NCBI RefSeq assembly: GCF_044793635.1
Contig: NZ_CP084992.1
Span: forward strand, 1,612,001-1,676,000
Origin: Virgibacillus_F necropolis_A
GTDB lineage: Bacteria > Bacillota > Bacilli > Bacillales > Amphibacillaceae
Length of the DNA: 64,000 nt
Direction of reading: 5' to 3'
Shown here: piece after piece, positions 35,854-44,398 of the stretch
Numbering within the stretch: position 1 is the stretch's first letter
How the letters are laid out: the number at the start of each line of letters is the position of its first letter
Position numbers and translations under genes: made by a program
Notes under the pieces: model-generated
Database searches by the model: none
Seen by the model: only the letters and a program-made list of their open reading frames with translations
What the model was told of the DNA's origin: nothing

Positions 35854-37035
35854 ATGACTGACCTTAATCTCATGAAAGAATTTCAAAGCGTTTTCCAAAC
35901 AGATCACGAACCAAACACTTTTTTCGCACCAGGGCGAATCAATTTGATCGGTGAACACACCGACTATAATGGAGGCCATGTCTTCCCTGCATCGATATCT
36001 TTTGGTACATATGCAGTTGGAAGAAAGCGGTCTGATCAAAAGTTCCGCTTTTACTCGATGAACTTTCAAGACATTGGAATCATTGAATGCGACCTATCCG
36101 GCCTTTCCTATAATGAAGCACACGACTGGGCAAACTATCCAAAAGGAATGGTTACTTATCTTCGGGAGTCTGGTCACGACATTGAATCAGGCGCAGACAT
36201 TTTATTTTATGGCAACATTCCCAACGGGGCTGGTCTCTCCTCTTCCGCTTCTATAGAAATGGTAACTGGTGTACTAATGGAAACACTCTTTGATTTAAAA
36301 GTTGATCGTATCGAGATGATTCAACTGGGGCAGCAGGTAGAGAATCAATACATCGGCGTAAACAGTGGTATTATGGATCAATTTGCGATTGGCATGGGAA
36401 AAAAAGATCACGCCATTCTATTAAACTGCGATTCATTGGAGCATGCATTTGCACCAATTGTGTTGGAAAACCATGTTATTATGATTATCAATACGAATAA
36501 ACAACGTACATTAGCAGGTTCGAAATATAATGAACGACGTGCACAATGTGAGCAGGCTCTTGCTGATCTGCAAACTGCAATTTCAATCAAAAGTCTTGGT
36601 GAATTATCAAAAAAGCAATTTGAACAACATAAGTACTTAATCAAAGATGAAATCAATCGAAAGCGCGCCAGGCATGCTGTCTTTGAAAATGCTCGGACAT
36701 TAGAAGCGCTTGAAAAATTACGTCAGGATGAGCTGGTAGGCTTTGGGAAATTGATGAACGAATCTCATCGATCACTTCAGAAGGATTATGAGGTTACAGG
36801 CGTTGAGCTTGATACGGTTGTTCAAGCGGCTTGGGATCAAGATGGTGTTTTAGGTGCCCGTATGACTGGTGCAGGATTTGGTGGATGCGCGATTGCAATC
36901 GTTGAGCGTAATCAGGTTGAAATTTTCAAGAAAAACGTGAACTGGATCTATCGTGAGGCAGTTGGCTATGATGCAACATTTTACACTGCAATGATCGGCG
37001 ATGGCGCTAAAGAAATTTCAGAAGGAGTGTTATAG
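35854..37035 (+). CDS. galK: Galactokinase
   Basis: First Leloir enzyme: ATP + galactose to galactose-1-phosphate. About 393 residues of the GHMP kinase family. Motifs are FFAPGRINLIGEHTDYNGGHVFP (galactokinase signature), GNIPNGAGLSSSASIEM (ATP loop), GVNSGIMDQFAIGMGK (catalytic Asp) and GVLGARMTGAGFGGCAIAI. The ATG at 35854 follows AAGGGGTG; the TTG six codons earlier would put the ribosome-binding site inside the gene. Its stop abuts the galE start directly. Confidence 0.96.
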   Translation: MTDLNLMKEFQSVFQTDHEPNTFFAPGRINLIGEHTDYNGGHVFPASISFGTYAVGRKRSDQKFRFYSMNFQDIGIIECDLSGLSYNEAHDWANYPKGMVTYLRESGHDIESGADILFYGNIPNGAGLSSSASIEMVTGVLMETLFDLKVDRIEMIQLGQQVENQYIGVNSGIMDQFAIGMGKKDHAILLNCDSLEHAFAPIVLENHVIMIINTNKQRTLAGSKYNERRAQCEQALADLQTAISIKSLGELSKKQFEQHKYLIKDEINRKRARHAVFENARTLEALEKLRQDELVGFGKLMNESHRSLQKDYEVTGVELDTVVQAAWDQDGVLGARMTGAGFGGCAIAIVERNQVEIFKKNVNWIYREAVGYDATFYTAMIGDGAKEISEGVL

Positions 37036-38037
37036 ATGAGTGTATTAGTTTTAGGTGGAGCAGGATACATTGGCTCCCATGCAGTTTATCAGTTGATTGA
37101 CCAGGGTGAAAATGTGGTTGTTGTTGATAATCTTGAAACAGGTCACAAGGATGCAGTTCACCCGGATGCGGCCTTTTACCAAGGAGATATTCGCAAGATT
37201 GACTTTCTACGCGAGGTGTTTCAAAAAGAATCGGTTGACGCAGTCGTTCATTTCGCAGCAAACTCCCTTGTCGGAGAGTCAATGGAAAAGCCACTTAAAT
37301 ACTTTGATAACAATGTATATGGCACACAGGTTTTGTTGCAGGTTATGGTCGAAAATGATGTGAAAAAAATCGTCTTCTCATCAACAGCGGCAACATATGG
37401 TGAACCTGAGTCCGTACCGATTACAGAAAAGATGCCAACAAATCCGACCAGTACGTATGGGGAAACAAAGCTGACAATGGAAAAACTGATGAAATGGACA
37501 GAGCAAGCCCATGGAATGAAATATGTTTCATTACGGTATTTTAATGTGGCTGGCGCAAGAGAATCGGCTGAAATTGGCGAGGATCATCGTCCGGAAACAC
37601 ATCTAGTTCCAATTATTTTGCAAGCTGCACTTGGTCAGCGTTCGCATATAACCATTTTTGGGGAAGATTATGACACGGCTGATGGCACGTGTATCCGCGA
37701 TTATGTTCATGTAGAGGATCTTATAAAGGCACATCTGCTAGCATTGGATTATTTGAAAGATGGTGGGGAGAGCGATATTTTCAACCTTGGAAGTAATCAA
37801 GGTTTCTCCGTAAAAGAAATGATTGATACCGCACGAACTGTTACCGGCAAAGAAATCCCAGTGGAATCTGGCGAACGACGCGCCGGTGATCCTGGTGTGT
37901 TGATTGCTAGTTCGGAAAAAGCTAAGAACGTATTAGGTTGGGAACCAACTCGAACCTCCATTACGAAAATCATGGAAGATGTCTGGAAATGGCACACTAG
38001 TCATCCAAATGGCTATGAAGGTGGAGATAATCAATGA
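37036..38037 (+). CDS. galE: UDP-glucose 4-epimerase
   Basis: 333-residue SDR-fold enzyme interconverting UDP-galactose and UDP-glucose. It has the NAD-binding GGAGYIGSH, VVHFAANSLVGESM, SSTAATYGEP, the YxxxK catalytic pair in TSTYGETKLTMEKL, YFNVAGA and GTCIRDYVHVEDL. The ATG follows the galK TAG with no gap, and the end overlaps galT by four bases (ATGA), so expression is tightly coupled. A second galE-like gene at 49640 probably serves envelope synthesis. Confidence 0.95.
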   Translation: MSVLVLGGAGYIGSHAVYQLIDQGENVVVVDNLETGHKDAVHPDAAFYQGDIRKIDFLREVFQKESVDAVVHFAANSLVGESMEKPLKYFDNNVYGTQVLLQVMVENDVKKIVFSSTAATYGEPESVPITEKMPTNPTSTYGETKLTMEKLMKWTEQAHGMKYVSLRYFNVAGARESAEIGEDHRPETHLVPIILQAALGQRSHITIFGEDYDTADGTCIRDYVHVEDLIKAHLLALDYLKDGGESDIFNLGSNQGFSVKEMIDTARTVTGKEIPVESGERRAGDPGVLIASSEKAKNVLGWEPTRTSITKIMEDVWKWHTSHPNGYEGGDNQ

Positions 38038-39512
38038 TTTTTCAACATATTGAAGGACTTATCCAGAAAGCAGTTGAAGTAGCGTTAATTGAACCTGGGG
38101 ACAGGATTTATACGCGCAACAGAGTTATTAATCTATTAAATTTGGAATCTTTTCCAGAGAATGTTGAGGCTGTGACCGCCGATTCCATTCCAAATTTACT
38201 TGAAAAAATGATTGCTTATGCTGTAGAAAATAACGTGATTGAAGATGTTTTTGATGAAAAGGAAATTCTCACAGCGAATATCATGAATTGCTTTGTGGCT
38301 CGTCCTTCTGATGTGAACAACGTTTTCTGGAATGAGTACCAGCAATCAGCTAAGGCAGCGACGGATTACTTTTATAACCTTAGTAAAAACAGTAACTACA
38401 TCCAGATGAACCGAATTAAGAAAAATATCCATTTCAAGGCTTCAAGCATTTATGGCGAGCTTGATATTACGATTAATTTATCAAAACCGGAAAAAGATCC
38501 CGAACAAATCAAACGAGAACGCGAAATGAAACAAATTGTAGGTTATCCTAAATGTCTGCTTTGTGTAGAAAATGAAGGTTACACAGGCAGAACCGGGTAT
38601 CCAGCACGTGCGAATCACCGCGTTATTCGCGTGCCACTTTTGGAAGAAAATTGGTATCTGCAATATTCCCCGTACGTATATTATAACGAGCACAGTATTT
38701 TACTTGCAGAAGAACACCGAGACATGAAGATTGATAAAGGTGCATTTGAAAGACTGCTTACGTTTACAGAAAAGTTCCCGCATTATTTTATCGGATCCAA
38801 TGCGGATTTACCAATTGTTGGTGGGTCGATTTTAAGTCATGACCACTACCAGGCTGGTAATTATGAATTTGCAATGACAAATGCCGCAGATGCATTTTCA
38901 TTTGAATTAAGTGAGTTTACGGATGTTTCCGCTTCCGTTTTGAAATGGCCTTTATCTGTGGTTCGACTTAACAGTGATGATAAGAGTAAGTTGCTTCAGG
39001 CTGCCGATCACATTCTACAAACATGGAGAAATTATTCTGATGATAGTTCGGAAGTAAAGGCATTTTCTGATGATACTCCGCACAATACCATTACACCAAT
39101 TGCAAGAATGCGTGATGGCGCGTATGAGCTTGACCTTGTCTTACGGAACAACCGTACATCTGACGAACATCCGATGGGCATATTCCATCCACATGCCGAT
39201 GTACATCATATCAAAAAGGAAAACATTGGATTAATTGAGGTTATGGGGCTTGCTGTTTTACCAGCTAGATTAAAAGAAGAACTAGCAGAAATTCAGAATT
39301 TTTTGCTTGGTGAATCAAACGATGTAGCTGATTACCATCAGGAATGGGCTGGACAGATTATGAAAGAAAATGGTCTGCTTTCAGATCATGCACAAGCCGA
39401 GCGTCTTTTAGAAAAAGAACTAGGAAAGAAATTTACTAGAGTTCTTGAGGATGCCGGTGTTTTCAAGGAAAGAAATGCATTTGAACGCTTTATCGAAGCA
39501 ATAAATAAGTAG
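38034..39512 (+). CDS. galT: Galactose-1-phosphate uridylyltransferase (Firmicute type)
   Basis: 492 residues, the long type 2 form found in Bacilli rather than the 350-residue enterobacterial form. It exchanges UMP between UDP-glucose and galactose-1-phosphate. Visible motifs include GYPKCLLCVENEGYTGRTGYPARANHR, VGGSILSHDHYQAG (His-x-His type active-site region), ITPIARMRDGAYELDLVLRNNRTSDEHPMGIFHPH and VMGLAVLPARLK. It overlaps galE by four bases. Confidence 0.95.
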   Translation: MIFQHIEGLIQKAVEVALIEPGDRIYTRNRVINLLNLESFPENVEAVTADSIPNLLEKMIAYAVENNVIEDVFDEKEILTANIMNCFVARPSDVNNVFWNEYQQSAKAATDYFYNLSKNSNYIQMNRIKKNIHFKASSIYGELDITINLSKPEKDPEQIKREREMKQIVGYPKCLLCVENEGYTGRTGYPARANHRVIRVPLLEENWYLQYSPYVYYNEHSILLAEEHRDMKIDKGAFERLLTFTEKFPHYFIGSNADLPIVGGSILSHDHYQAGNYEFAMTNAADAFSFELSEFTDVSASVLKWPLSVVRLNSDDKSKLLQAADHILQTWRNYSDDSSEVKAFSDDTPHNTITPIARMRDGAYELDLVLRNNRTSDEHPMGIFHPHADVHHIKKENIGLIEVMGLAVLPARLKEELAEIQNFLLGESNDVADYHQEWAGQIMKENGLLSDHAQAERLLEKELGKKFTRVLEDAGVFKERNAFERFIEAINK

Positions 39513-39525
39513 GTGGCTGATAATC

Positions 39526-40554
39526 ATGAACATCGAAATAAAGGATAGATTAGGCAAATGGAAAGAATTTAAACTAGTAAATGAACAAGGCATGTCTGTT
39601 AGTGTACTAGACTTTGGAGGGATCATCACAGAGGTCATTGTTCCTGATCGAAAGGGAAATAAGGAAAATGTCGTCCTTGGCTATAAAAACTATGCTGGTT
39701 ATGAGGAGAATCCTAACTTTTTCGGTGCACTAATCGGCCCTGTTGCAGGCAGAATTCAAGATGCCTCGTTTGAACTTAATGACCAAACATATTCTCTTGA
39801 ATCTAATGATGGGGATAACCATCTACACGGGGGATCAAACGGATTTCATCGTGTTACCTGGGATGTTGAGCCATTTGAAACTGGGGATTCTGTTGGTTTA
39901 AAGCTTACCCACAGGAGTTCGGATGGTGATCGTGGTTATCCTGGTAATGTAGATGTTGCTGTTACGTATACATTAAATAATGACAATGACTTTATTATTG
40001 ATTACTGGGCAAGTAGCGATCAGACCACCCCTATTGCACTGACGAATCATTCTTATTTTAATTTAAGTGGTGATCTGAAAAACACTGTTAGTGGGCACCA
40101 CGTTACAATGGATAGTTCGTCTATTGTTGGGTTGGATTCGGAGCTTATTCCTACTGGAAAACTAGTGGATGTGTCTGGTACAACTTTTGATTTCCGTGAT
40201 GGACGTCACCTCTCAGAAGGATTTGAGGATGATTCCGAGCAACATAAAATTGCGGATAATGGTTATGATCATTATTTTATGTTTGATAATGAAGGGCATG
40301 TTGTTGTTAAAGATGAGGATTCGGGTAGAGTGATGAAGGTCACAACCGATCAGCCTGGCATGGTGATGTATACTGCGAACGGTTTAGCTGAAGGACTGGA
40401 ATTAAAGGAAGGAAGTTCAAGGAAATATCTTGGGGTATGTTTTGAAACACAAGGATCTCCAGCATCCTTACATCATGAAGGCTTTCCAAATGTGATTTTA
40501 GAGGCTGGAACGGAATACAACAAAAGAACAAAGTTTTCTTTTGCCGTAGAATAG
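39526..40554 (+). CDS. galM: Aldose 1-epimerase (mutarotase)
   Basis: 342-residue beta-sandwich enzyme that interconverts alpha and beta anomers of galactose, supplying the alpha form to GalK. Markers include NPNFFGALIGPVAGRI, GDNHLHGGSNGFHRVTWDV, TPIALTNHSYFNLSGD (catalytic His), NGYDHYFMF and the catalytic Glu in FPNVILEAGTEY. It ends the gal operon, 13 bases after galT. Confidence 0.95.
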   Translation: MNIEIKDRLGKWKEFKLVNEQGMSVSVLDFGGIITEVIVPDRKGNKENVVLGYKNYAGYEENPNFFGALIGPVAGRIQDASFELNDQTYSLESNDGDNHLHGGSNGFHRVTWDVEPFETGDSVGLKLTHRSSDGDRGYPGNVDVAVTYTLNNDNDFIIDYWASSDQTTPIALTNHSYFNLSGDLKNTVSGHHVTMDSSSIVGLDSELIPTGKLVDVSGTTFDFRDGRHLSEGFEDDSEQHKIADNGYDHYFMFDNEGHVVVKDEDSGRVMKVTTDQPGMVMYTANGLAEGLELKEGSSRKYLGVCFETQGSPASLHHEGFPNVILEAGTEYNKRTKFSFAVE

Positions 40555-40596
40555 TGTCGTTATTTCCCGGGAAATGATGAAATTTCCCTACTACGA

Positions 40597-40763
40597 ACAA
40601 AAGCGCAAGCGCCCGGTTATTGCCGTATGCCCTGGACGGAACCGTATGAGATAAAGGAAACACGAAGAGCGCAAGCGATTAAGGACGTTCGACTATGTCG
40701 AACTGTTATCGTAAGGAGGAGCCGGAAGGGCACTAGGCAATGGGCGCTGTAGCTGGACGTGGC
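40597..40763. repeat. Dispersed intergenic repeat, copy 2
   Basis: About 167 bp matching blocks of the element at 33171-33397. The central AAGGACGTTCGACTATG and following TCGAACTGTT form a CGTTCGACtatGTCGAACT-type hairpin, then CGTAAGGAGG. It lies between galM and its terminator in an otherwise empty gap. Such repeats are widespread in bacilli and may be mobile or structured RNA; that is inference. Confidence 0.75.
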
Positions 40764-40820
40764 TGACAGGTAGATCAGTTATCCAAAATTACAAAATTTT
40801 ATTGTTTCCTAAACACTGAA

Positions 40821-40855
40821 AAAGAGCTGAACGCCGCTGTTCAGCTCTTTTTTTA
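40821..40855. terminator. Bidirectional terminator between galM and the ROK regulator
   Basis: AAAGAGCTGAAC / GTTCAGCTCTTT, a perfect 12-bp stem with a 6-base loop and T-runs on both strands. It sits between the convergent galM and ROK genes. Confidence 0.9.
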
Positions 40856-42019
40856 TACTGGTGCAAATAATTCAACCAATAATAGGGAAATTGCCCCTAG
40901 TAAAGTAGAGTCATCACCAAGCCTGGTAACTGACACCTCAGTCCGCTTTGCTTCAGGCGTCAGCGCACGTTGATCAATCGTTTGTTTAATAGCTGGAAGG
41001 ATGAATTTCGCACTCTTCGTTACCCCACCACCCAATACGATTCTTCCAGGATTAATAAGATGAATTAAGTTTGTTAATCCCACTCCGATTATCACTCCGG
41101 TATTATGCAGGACGTTTATATATGCATCGTCACCTCTTTGAGCTCGGTGATATATCTCTTCACCGGTTATGTTGTCTGGCAAGTCTTTGATATCCTTACG
41201 GGCTCGCTCTACAATAGCCGCTCCAGTAGCAAAAGTTTGTAAGCAACCACGATTCCCGCATTCACAAACCTCTCCATTAATATCAATTGTCATGTGGCCA
41301 AGTTCGCCAGCGAGATCCTGTGCACCGTGATATAGCTTTCCTTTATAAACAAATCCTGCTCCAACTCCATGACCAAGATTCACAGCAACCATACTATCTA
41401 CGTCATCATGACCACCAAACCACGATTCTCCTAACGCCATTGTTCTTGCATCATTCTCAACCCTGACAATTAAATTGAATTCCGCCTCAAGCTCATCTTT
41501 TAAGGGAATGTTTGTTAGGTTGAGGTTCGGCGCAACAAGTGAAGTACCTGTTTCCACATCCACAACACCATGCATCCCCACACCGACACCCATGATTTTG
41601 TCTTTATTTGTCGACGGTGCATCAATAATTTTATGTATGTTTTCCTTTATAATAGCCATAAATTGATCATTCGTTATTGGCGTATTAATCCTACTGGCTG
41701 TTCGTTCAATAATTTTTCCGGATAAATCTGCAAGAATACACCCAATCGACTCCGGCCCCGCATCTACGCCAATCACATAAAAAGCATCATTATTGATATG
41801 AAGCATCGTCGGTTTTCTGCCACCTTGGGAAACACCCAGATTGCTTTCAATTACAATCCCCTGCTCAATCAACTCTTTCACAATGCTACTAACAGTTGGC
41901 GGGGTGAGTTTTGTTTCCTTAGCAATTTGCGCCCGTGAAATTGGTTCTGTACTGCGGATTTTGTTTAATATGATTGATTTATTGACTGACTTCATTAACT
42001 GAAAAGTACCGCGTTGCAT
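40853..42019 (-). CDS. ROK family transcriptional repressor (NagC/XylR type)
   Basis: 388 residues. The N-terminal winged helix (residues about 10-75) reads SIILNKIRSTEPISRAQIAKETKLTPPTVSSIVKELIEQG. The ROK sugar-kinase-like domain has VIGVDAGPESIGCILADL, GVGVGMHGVVD, NDARTMALGESWFGG and the zinc-binding GEVCECGNRGCLQ. It is convergent with the gal operon. A strong inverted repeat lies just upstream, and related motifs precede the porter/galK genes and the ABC importer, so it is the prime candidate for their repressor. The inducer is likely a hexose, perhaps galactose. Confidence 0.92.
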   Translation of the reverse strand: MQRGTFQLMKSVNKSIILNKIRSTEPISRAQIAKETKLTPPTVSSIVKELIEQGIVIESNLGVSQGGRKPTMLHINNDAFYVIGVDAGPESIGCILADLSGKIIERTASRINTPITNDQFMAIIKENIHKIIDAPSTNKDKIMGVGVGMHGVVDVETGTSLVAPNLNLTNIPLKDELEAEFNLIVRVENDARTMALGESWFGGHDDVDSMVAVNLGHGVGAGFVYKGKLYHGAQDLAGELGHMTIDINGEVCECGNRGCLQTFATGAAIVERARKDIKDLPDNITGEEIYHRAQRGDDAYINVLHNTGVIIGVGLTNLIHLINPGRIVLGGGVTKSAKFILPAIKQTIDQRALTPEAKRTEVSVTRLGDDSTLLGAISLLLVELFAPV

Positions 42020-42041
42020 GGATGATCCCCCTTGTTCTAGC

Positions 42042-42074
42042 TTAACTTAATTATATCATAGTTAATTAAGTTAA
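42042..42074. promoter_or_regulatory. ROK autoregulatory operator
   Basis: Perfect 12-bp inverted repeat TTAACTTAATTA (42042-42053) / TAATTAAGTTAA (42063-42074) with a 9-base spacer, 23 bases before the ROK start. It is the strongest of three related motifs in the window. Confidence 0.7.
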
Positions 42075-42144
42075 TTTAGGGATTAGTGTATTTAGAGTTG
42101 CGGGTGAGGGATCGTAGCTGGGACCATGCTGAGTGTTGGCTGTC

Positions 42145-42492
42145 GATCGGTTAATTTGCGGTGTCGATCGGTTATGGCTCTTGACGATCGCTTGTACGAT
42201 GATGCCGATCGGGTCGAACTCGTTTTCGATCGGTTAGGAAGTACTCCGGATCGGTTGAGGTGCATTCTCGATCGGTTAGCAATCCCGCTGTGTCAATTCT
42301 ATCATTTTGGTTGTGCTGGGCGCGGCGAACGCGCTAAGTTCCAGCTGTCGATCGGTTGATCTGCGATGTCGATCGCTTGTACGATGATGCCGATCGGGTC
42401 AGACACGATTCCGATCGGTTAGGAAGTACCCAGGATCGGTTGAGGTGCATTCTCGATCGGTTAGCAATTCCACAGTATCAATTCTATCATTT
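42145..42492 (+). repeat. 21-bp GATCG repeat array 2 (13 units in two sub-blocks)
   Basis: Units start at 42145, 42166, 42186, 42207, 42228, 42249 and 42270, then at 42350, 42371, 42392, 42413, 42434 and 42455. All steps are 21 bases except one of 20 and the 80-base gap. The second block closely copies the first: the first 20 bases after each block's GATCGCTTG are identical, and both blocks end with GATCGGTTAGCAAT followed by TCAATTCTATCATTTT. It fills the gap between the ROK regulator and the NERD gene. Confidence 0.87.
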
Positions 42493-43437
42493 TCGACTCC
42501 ATCTCTTGTATTTTCCATCATATATTAACCCGGAACTTTTTAATAACCTTGTCACAATATGACGAGAGTCGACCTTTAAAAATTTCATACATTCTGTGTT
42601 AGTAATTGATGGTTTAATGAGTAATAAATAGTCTGAGATTGCCTTTATATATGCGTCTTTATCCTTTTCACCACATTTGTTACAATGCCAGTTCTTCTGT
42701 TTGCGCTCCATTCCCAACTTTCCACATCCTGGACACTGCACCCCGCTTAATATCTTCTGATGATCAATTACATATTCCCGTCTGTAATCGAAATCAAATG
42801 TCCCACACTCTCCCAGAATTAAGGCACCAATTTTTTGATGAAGATGTCCATGACGATTTCCCTCCAACTCCTGGTTCATTTTCATAACTTGCTGCGGCAT
42901 ATATTCTCCATGCATGACGACGTCAGATATATCTTTTTCCGCTGGGATTACCTTGAGAATTGTACTTGGTTCACTAATTACAACGAGCGGATAGATTGGA
43001 ATATCCATAATAGTGTGGTCACTGAGCCATTCTGTTAGCAGGAGTGTGTTTGTTGTGGCTTGTATGATGGGGTTGCGGAATCCTGTTATTTTTCCATTAT
43101 GTTCGCGGGTAAATTGTTTTAAGATGAAGTTGAAGGTTACAGTACCAGTATAGTTTTTAATTTCGACTACGAAGATACAATGCGGGCCAATAATAAGGGT
43201 GTCAATTTGGAAGGATGAACCTTTGTTGTGGAGATACACATCGTGGAGTATCGTGAGGTTATTTTTCAAAAGTGCGGCGGTGAAGCGATCAACAGCTTTC
43301 TCGCCATCAAATCCTTTTTGACTATAAGCAAAATCTTCTTCTAGCTTAGGATAGATTTTGCGCCGAGGAGATAGCCTGCGCTTTAGCGCTTCCAATACAG
43401 GTATTTCAACCGGGGTTGTTCGTTTTTTGATTATCAT
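42487..43437 (-). CDS. NERD domain-containing protein
   Basis: 316 residues. The NERD (nuclease-related) domain at roughly residues 40-160 shows GEKAVDRFTAALL, SFQIDTLIIGPHCIFVVEIKNYTGTV, with Asp and Glu-x-Lys as in PD-(D/E)XK nucleases. Near the C-terminus a zinc ribbon, CPGCGKLG...HCNKCG, is followed by a short helical region (KPSITNTECMKFLKVDSRHIVTRLL) that could be a DNA-binding helix-turn-helix. NERD proteins are suggested to act on DNA, but the function is not established. It stands alone, between the second repeat array and the DUF2922/DUF1659 genes. Confidence 0.85.
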   Translation of the reverse strand: MIIKKRTTPVEIPVLEALKRRLSPRRKIYPKLEEDFAYSQKGFDGEKAVDRFTAALLKNNLTILHDVYLHNKGSSFQIDTLIIGPHCIFVVEIKNYTGTVTFNFILKQFTREHNGKITGFRNPIIQATTNTLLLTEWLSDHTIMDIPIYPLVVISEPSTILKVIPAEKDISDVVMHGEYMPQQVMKMNQELEGNRHGHLHQKIGALILGECGTFDFDYRREYVIDHQKILSGVQCPGCGKLGMERKQKNWHCNKCGEKDKDAYIKAISDYLLLIKPSITNTECMKFLKVDSRHIVTRLLKSSGLIYDGKYKRWSRK

Positions 43438-43614
43438 ATATTACTCCTTTATTCGTTATTTTTCTTTAATAATTAAAAAGATTATACCACAATATTGGAA
43501 TAATATAGTACTTATTCCCAACACGGGAACGGAATGGCCATTACTGATATTACTGAGATTAGTCTTTGAAATGCCAATTTTTCGAACGAAGTCTGTCTCA
43601 AAAAACCCGGAAGA

Positions 43615-43657
43615 TGAAGAAAAAAACCAGCGACAGAATAACATTCATTGTCGCTGG
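43615..43657 (-). terminator. Terminator of the DUF1659-DUF2922 operon
   Basis: Perfect 10-bp stem ACCAGCGACA / TGTCGCTGGT with a 13-base loop, followed on the minus strand by seven T. Confidence 0.88.
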
Positions 43658-43666
43658 TCCCTTTAA

Positions 43667-43888
43667 TTATGCTAATTCAATGTCCAATACATTACGCTCG
43701 ACAATACGTGCGCTTTTCACGGCTACAAGATCACCGCCAGATGAAGTGAATGCGTTCTGAGTGATAATTTCATCCATTGCAGCTTGTACTGCAATCGCAT
43801 CAACTGGTTCAACCGGATTATCAAGTGAGTAAGTCACCACTTTGCCGTCCTGATTTTCAAATTTCATTTCTATTTTTTTCGCCATCAT
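43667..43888 (-). CDS. DUF2922 family small protein
   Basis: 73 residues, matching the DUF2922 pattern with KKIEMKFENQDGKVVTYSLDNPVEP and a C-terminal VKSARIVERNVLDIELA. In bacilli this family is encoded next to a DUF1659 protein, as here (30 bases downstream of it). Its function is unknown. AGGAGGG gives a strong ribosome-binding site. Confidence 0.85.
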   Translation of the reverse strand: MMAKKIEMKFENQDGKVVTYSLDNPVEPVDAIAVQAAMDEIITQNAFTSSGGDLVAVKSARIVERNVLDIELA

Positions 43889-43918
43889 AATCCCTCCTTT
43901 CCGCTAGATTTTATACTG

Positions 43919-44143
43919 TTACGCCTGACTTAACTCAGAACTGTCATTACGTTCAACTTTGTAAAGTGTACGTTGCTGCAACGGCTCAAGCGAAATTGAA
44001 ATTGCGTATAACTGATCAGGTGTTGCTTCCGTTTTGACGTTATTGAAGCTCTTCGATTTATAAAGCTCCTTACCTGAGATAGCATCAATTCCGTCGTTGA
44101 ACACTAGACGAAGCGTCGAGTCGATCATATTTGAAGTTGCCAT
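43919..44143 (-). CDS. DUF1659 family small protein
   Basis: About 74 residues, beginning MATSNMIDSTLRLVFNDGID with the ATG at 44143 behind AAGGAGGTG. An upstream GTG three codons earlier overlaps the ribosome-binding site. The LVFNDGID...KSFNNVKTEATPDQLY pattern fits DUF1659. It forms a two-gene operon with the DUF2922 gene; the role is unknown. Confidence 0.85.
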   Translation of the reverse strand: MATSNMIDSTLRLVFNDGIDAISGKELYKSKSFNNVKTEATPDQLYAISISLEPLQQRTLYKVERNDSSELSQA

Positions 44144-44203
44144 GTGCCTCACCTCCTTTCACCATTACAATCGAATGGCGTTCGGAAAAGGTGGCACGAT
44201 ATT

Positions 44204-44248
44204 TAAAATAAAAAATATCGCCACCGGATTATGTTTGGTGACGATATT
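44204..44248 (-). terminator. Terminator of the HEPN/MNT pair
   Basis: ATATCGTCACC / GGTGGCGATAT (one mismatch), followed on the minus strand by ATTTTTTATTTT. Confidence 0.65.
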
Positions 44249-44252
44249 AGTA

Positions 44253-44393
44253 TTATATAGAAGGTTTTGTCGATCGAATGCGACAGATTGTCAAACGGTA
44301 AATGGGCTGCAAGATATATGCCTGTTCAATATCTTCAAAGTTTCCTAATGCATTCTTTATTAATTCAATGTCGCGCTCACGTAATCCAAACAT
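44253..44393 (-). pseudogene. Truncated MNT-type nucleotidyltransferase (antitoxin-like)
   Basis: A 46-codon frame begins MFGLRERDIELIKNALGNFE and continues DIEQAYIL. This matches the N-terminus of HI0073/MNT minimal nucleotidyltransferases, in which FGSRA...DxD normally follows. Here the frame departs right after IL and ends early, so the catalytic GSRA and Asp-x-Asp motifs are absent. It starts six bases after the HEPN-type gene, the normal operon order of such toxin-antitoxin pairs. It is too short for the supplied gene calls but is clearly positioned. Probably a deletion remnant without enzymatic activity. Confidence 0.7.
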
Positions 44394-44398
44394 GGCTC

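Noticed and set aside
42126..42562. Plus-strand frames with DRL repeats over array 2
   Set aside because: Explained by the 21-bp repeat period. One 20-bp step breaks the frame and no ribosome-binding site precedes either start.
43456..43644. 62-codon minus-strand frame downstream of the DUF2922 terminator
   Set aside because: It begins inside the terminator hairpin, lacks a ribosome-binding site and matches nothing.
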